From Enterococcus sp. PF1-24 (lineage in GTDB: Bacteria; Bacillota; Bacilli; Lactobacillales; Enterococcaceae), in contig NZ_JARXWL010000020.1 of assembly GCF_029893325.1 (NCBI RefSeq), positions 1 through 57,845 of the forward strand: DNA of 57,845 bases, in the 5' to 3' direction. The position numbers and the translations under genes were made by a program. This document shows positions 54,860 to 57,845 of this stretch, piece by piece. Below the pieces are notes generated by a model. The model was not told the DNA's origin. It saw nothing but the letters and a program-made list of their open reading frames with translations, and ran no database searches. Position 1 is the stretch's first letter. Every line of letters begins with the position of its first letter.

Positions 54860-55636
54860 TTAATCTTGTGAGAAGTAACCGCCGTTACGTTCCATTTCTT
54901 GTTGATCTTCTTCAATTAAACCACTTAATGAACGCTCTAAGACAGATTTACGGTTATTATCAAATAAGCCTTTTTTCTTGCCTAATTTTTTATATTCACT
55001 ACGAGTCATTTTTGCTTGAGGTTTTTCAATTTTAAATTGAGAAACAGTTGGCTCATCTTCATGGCTCTTGCTTTGATAAGCAGCTGGTTCTGTATCAAAC
55101 ATTATTAATGAGCTAGAGCGTTTTCTCATAGCATCAATTAGTTCAACATTAGTGATTTCATTTTCCACTTTATCAGGAATCACTGAAGCTGGTACATAAG
55201 TTGGCACAAATTTCTTGGCGTTAGCTTTTGCTACAGCTGAGCTTTCTCTTGGCACTTCGTAAGCTGAAGTAGGCTCTTGATGATTCCGTGGCACATAGCT
55301 AGTTTGATTCACATTACCACCAAATAATTGTGTCTTACCTGTTGGTGTTTTTTCAATCCGATTTCTTTTGCCGTAATCAGGTAAGTTAGCACGGTGGCGA
55401 CTTAACTCTTCTTGTTGGGCAATACTATGACCAGACTTCTCTTGAGCAGCTTTCGAGTGACGACGCAAAGAACGTCGATCCTCATAATCACTACCACCAA
55501 AAGATGCAGTAATAATCGTATCGTTATCTTCAAATAAACGACGACGTTTTTCTCTTCTAATTTTTACACCAATTTCATCATCATACACTGGGAAGCGTGC
55601 ATGTTTTCTTTTAATATTCACAACACTGTTTTCCAT
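54860..55636 (-). CDS. Unknown basic, probably disordered protein
   Basis: A 258-residue hydrophilic protein with no membrane segment. The N-terminal third is Arg/Lys-rich (GVKIRREKRRRLFE, EDRRSLRRHSKAA); the middle is Pro/Ser/Thr-rich. Near the C-terminus are MTRSEYKKLGKKKGLF and NNRKSVLERSLSGLIEED. I recognise no domain. The charge pattern suggests binding to nucleic acid or to an acidic partner. ATG at 55636 is chosen from GGATGG spacing. It is monocistronic, with a strong terminator. Confidence 0.65.
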   Translation of the reverse strand: MENSVVNIKRKHARFPVYDDEIGVKIRREKRRRLFEDNDTIITASFGGSDYEDRRSLRRHSKAAQEKSGHSIAQQEELSRHRANLPDYGKRNRIEKTPTGKTQLFGGNVNQTSYVPRNHQEPTSAYEVPRESSAVAKANAKKFVPTYVPASVIPDKVENEITNVELIDAMRKRSSSLIMFDTEPAAYQSKSHEDEPTVSQFKIEKPQAKMTRSEYKKLGKKKGLFDNNRKSVLERSLSGLIEEDQQEMERNGGYFSQD

Positions 55637-55732
55637 TAAATCCATCCTATCATTTTTTCACATTTACTATTAATATTTTAGCACATGCCCATGAAAGATA
55701 CTACTTATTCGCGTTTTTTTATCATTTTTTTA

Positions 55733-56617
55733 TTATTTTTCGGCTATTTCATAAAAAGCGATTGAAGAAAGCCCTGCTTCAGCTAATAAATAATCAAAAT
55801 AATACCATTTTTGATAAAGATCAGTAGTTGTATCTTGACTAAAAGTTAAATCCGTTAAAGCTTCCGGCAAAGCCAGCAAATGAGTTTTCACTTCTGGCAA
55901 AATAATTTCATTAGCTAGTTGGTTGATTACCAGCGTTTCTTTTAAAGCAGTTAAAAAAATACTCTCACGATTTTTTTTACCATTTTTGATATTTTCCATA
56001 ATCAAAGCCACTTGATTCAGAAAATAATCAGGATTAACATCACCAATTAAAGTTTCCACGCTTTGAAGATTACTAGGCATCTCCAAGCCATTTTGCAAAA
56101 TATAAAAATAATCTGCTAATTGTTGCTGATTTTCTACTTTTTTAACAATATGAGTAAATTGTAGTTTTTGATTTTTTGATAGACGCTTTTCATAAAAAGG
56201 CACTATTTCACTAGTTGCAAAAAAATAATCTGTATCTTCAAACCAAAGCTCATATAAGCGATTAAAAAAAGCTAACTTTTCGGCATCAACCACCGGAAAA
56301 CCAAAATCCAATTTAGGATAATCTAGCTTTTTCTCCGCAATTATCGAAAAAGCTAAAGTATAACGACGATTTTCTCGCAAGATTAAGCCCGCCTGAATCA
56401 TTTTTTCTAAAAGGGCTTCAAAGTTTTTTTGGGGAAATTGCTTTTTCAAACTCCGCAAAATAATTTCGGTTTCTTGATGCTCTTGAAAATAAGCAACAAT
56501 CTCACTAAAAAGTGGCTGGTTAATTATTTTTTGATACTGCTTATTTTGTTGATTATAATAAAAATTCAAAGTTTCACCACTTTCAAAAAATCTCAGTTCT
56601 CTTAAAAATTTTAGCAT
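55733..56617 (-). CDS. Cytoplasmic protein of unknown function (DUF1803-like)
   Basis: A 294-residue soluble protein, helix-rich, with no membrane segment or catalytic motif visible. The first half (about 1-95: LFSEIVAYFQEHQETE, LEKMIQAGLILRENRRYTLA) looks like a winged-helix-type region. The second half is helical. It resembles proteins carrying DUF1803 in streptococci and enterococci, but that match is from memory. It lies between cysK and the basic unknown gene with separate terminators. Confidence 0.6.
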   Translation of the reverse strand: MLKFLRELRFFESGETLNFYYNQQNKQYQKIINQPLFSEIVAYFQEHQETEIILRSLKKQFPQKNFEALLEKMIQAGLILRENRRYTLAFSIIAEKKLDYPKLDFGFPVVDAEKLAFFNRLYELWFEDTDYFFATSEIVPFYEKRLSKNQKLQFTHIVKKVENQQQLADYFYILQNGLEMPSNLQSVETLIGDVNPDYFLNQVALIMENIKNGKKNRESIFLTALKETLVINQLANEIILPEVKTHLLALPEALTDLTFSQDTTTDLYQKWYYFDYLLAEAGLSSIAFYEIAEK

Positions 56618-56641
56618 ATTTCACTTTTGATTGATAGCTAA

Positions 56642-56681
56642 ATAGCCATTACAACCCACTTGCGAGAATTGTAATGGCTAT
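56642..56681 (-). terminator. Terminator after cysK
   Basis: A 13-bp stem ATAGCCATTACAA/TTGTAATGGCTAT. The T-run on the minus strand is weak. Confidence 0.7.
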
Positions 56682-56693
56682 TATTATTAATAA

Positions 56694-57620
56694 CTAATCA
56701 AAATCATATAAAGCAGTAGACAAATAGCGCTCACCATTATCTGGTACGATTGCTAAAACTTTTTTGCCTGCTCCTAGTTCTTTAGCCGTTTGAATTGCTG
56801 CAAAGATGGCTGCTCCTGCCGAAATCCCTACTAGGATGCCCTCTTTTTGTCCGACTGCTCGTGCAGTTGCTATAGCATCGTCGCCGGCTACATCAATTAA
56901 ACGATCATAAACATTAGTATCCAAAATTTTAGGAATGAACCCTGCGCCAATCCCTTGAATTTTATGAGGTCCAGCTGGTTCACCAGCTAAAACAGCTGAT
57001 TCTTTCGGCTCAACAGCTACAATTTCGATTTCAGGGTAAATTCGTTTTAGTTCCCGACCGACGCCTGTTAACGTGCCACCAGTTCCGACACCAGCAACAA
57101 AAGCATCTAAGCCATGATATTCAAAAGCTTCCTGAATTTCACGCGCCGTCGTTCTTTCATGAACAGCTGGATTAGCAGGATTATCAAATTGTAAAGGCAT
57201 AAAATAATTATTTGCAGCTTCTAACTCACTAGCCTTAGCAATTGACCCTTTCATCCCTTCCGCACCTGGTGTCAAAATTAATTCAGCTCCATAAGCTTTC
57301 ATCAGTTTTTGTCGCTCAACGCTCATGGTATCAGGCATCACAATAATCACATGGTAGCCTTTCGCCGCCCCCACCATCGCTAAACCAATCCCGGTGTTCC
57401 CTGAAGTTGCTTCAATAATAGTATCGCCAGCTTTCAATTTACCATCTATTTCAGCTTGTTCAATCATCCCTAAAGCAATCCGATCTTTCACGCTGCTTCC
57501 AGGATTGAAAAACTCTAATTTAACAAAAATGTCTGCTGCTCCTTCTGGAACAACTTGGTTTAATTTAACAATCGGGGTTTTGCCAATTAATTCGGTAATT
57601 GATAAATGAATTTCATTCAT
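56694..57620 (-). CDS. cysK: Cysteine synthase A
   Basis: A PLP enzyme of 308 residues making cysteine from O-acetylserine and sulphide. The Schiff-base lysine is Lys45 in [14 protein letters not shown]. The substrate loop is [13 protein letters not shown], the phosphate cradle [16 protein letters not shown], and the C-terminal [11 protein letters not shown] contains the cofactor-binding serine. The AGGCG-type site and ATG at 57620 fit. No cysE or regulator is next to it in the window. Confidence 0.96.
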   Translation of the reverse strand: MNEIHLSITELIGKTPIVKLNQVVPEGAADIFVKLEFFNPGSSVKDRIALGMIEQAEIDGKLKAGDTIIEATSGNTGIGLAMVGAAKGYHVIIVMPDTMSVERQKLMKAYGAELILTPGAEGMKGSIAKASELEAANNYFMPLQFDNPANPAVHERTTAREIQEAFEYHGLDAFVAGVGTGGTLTGVGRELKRIYPEIEIVAVEPKESAVLAGEPAGPHKIQGIGAGFIPKILDTNVYDRLIDVAGDDAIATARAVGQKEGILVGISAGAAIFAAIQTAKELGAGKKVLAIVPDNGERYLSTALYDFD

Positions 57621-57845
57621 AATTTACGCCTCCAATAATTACTTAGATAAGGTAGCCCATTAGCCAAAGCTACTTACTACTATAAAATTATCATAACTAA
57701 TTTTATAAAACAATGCGAATGAAAAGACTTAGCAATTTATTTTCCACAACAAAAAGGGGCTGTGACAAAAGTCTCTAACAAAAAACGCATGAAATAACGA
57801 AAAATCGTTCATTTCATGCGTTTTTTCTAGTAAAATAAAAAAGAA
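57621..57845. other. End of window with bidirectional terminator
   Basis: No gene seen. A GGGGCTGTGACA motif (57756-57767, plus) precedes a long hairpin: ACGCATGAAAT (57785-57795) with ATTTCATGCGT (57811-57821), plus an inner AACGA/TCGTT. An A-run and T-run flank it (57777-57827), so it can stop transcription either way. The same motif-plus-hairpin arrangement occurs at the left end of the window. Confidence 0.6.

Overview
This is a low-GC Firmicutes chromosome segment. The closest fit is an enterococcus or near relative (Enterococcaceae, Lactobacillales). The evidence is the MapZ division-site protein, an Lsa-type ABC-F protein of 498 residues, an Eep/RseP protease, a DUF1803-like protein, a T-box argS, a mannose-family PTS operon with an RpiR regulator, and strong AGGAGG ribosome-binding sites. 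The species cannot be fixed from the sequence alone. Almost all genes lie on the minus strand. No rRNA, tRNA, intact insertion sequence, prophage or CRISPR array was seen.

Layout, left to right. 0.1-1.5 kb: riboflavin transporter ribU under an FMN riboswitch/terminator, and a small zinc-ribbon protein. 1.8-4.9 kb: xerD-scpA-scpB-rluB, a chromosome segregation and rRNA-modification operon. 5.3-15.4 kb: a sugar-acid catabolic operon. It holds a 2-hydroxyacid dehydrogenase, an iron-type alcohol dehydrogenase, mannose-family PTS IIC/IID/IIB/IIA, a degenerate M28-peptidase-like membrane protein, a divergent mannonate dehydratase, KDPG aldolase and a HAD phosphatase. A divergent RpiR regulator and a cre-like site sit at its head. 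15.4-18 kb: fur, cvfB, azlCD. 18-23.7 kb: mapZ, rpoD, dnaG. 24-25.6 kb: a DUF368 lipid-carrier transporter and a lysozyme-like protein. 25.7-35.1 kb: the conserved growth block rpsB-tsf-pyrH-(membrane gene)-frr-uppS-cdsA-rseP-proS. 35.5-37.5 kb: an Lsa-type ABC-F gene behind a leader ORF and terminator. 38-42.3 kb: T-box argS, a phosphatase lipoprotein, argF with ARG boxes. 42.5-47.8 kb: tsaB-rimI-rimI-tsaD and an ABC exporter. 47.9-53.9 kb: dinG, ypmB, aspB, asnS. 54-57.8 kb: a cold-shock gene, two poorly known proteins and cysK.

How the genes work together. The operon at 5-14 kb reads as PTS uptake and phosphorylation of a sugar acid or keto-sugar acid, followed by redox steps, dehydration to a 2-keto-3-deoxy acid and aldol cleavage to pyruvate and a triose. 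It has no 2-keto-3-deoxygluconate kinase, and the dehydratase has changed residues at a normally fixed motif. Both fit a route that works on phosphorylated intermediates, but this is inference.

Non-coding structure is the most unusual part. There is a dispersed family of roughly 110-120 bp palindromes (five near-full copies plus fragments) whose arms change while staying complementary. A leader element is duplicated upstream of uppS and tsf, with a relative upstream of cdsA. The ABC-F gene has an attenuator-like leader.
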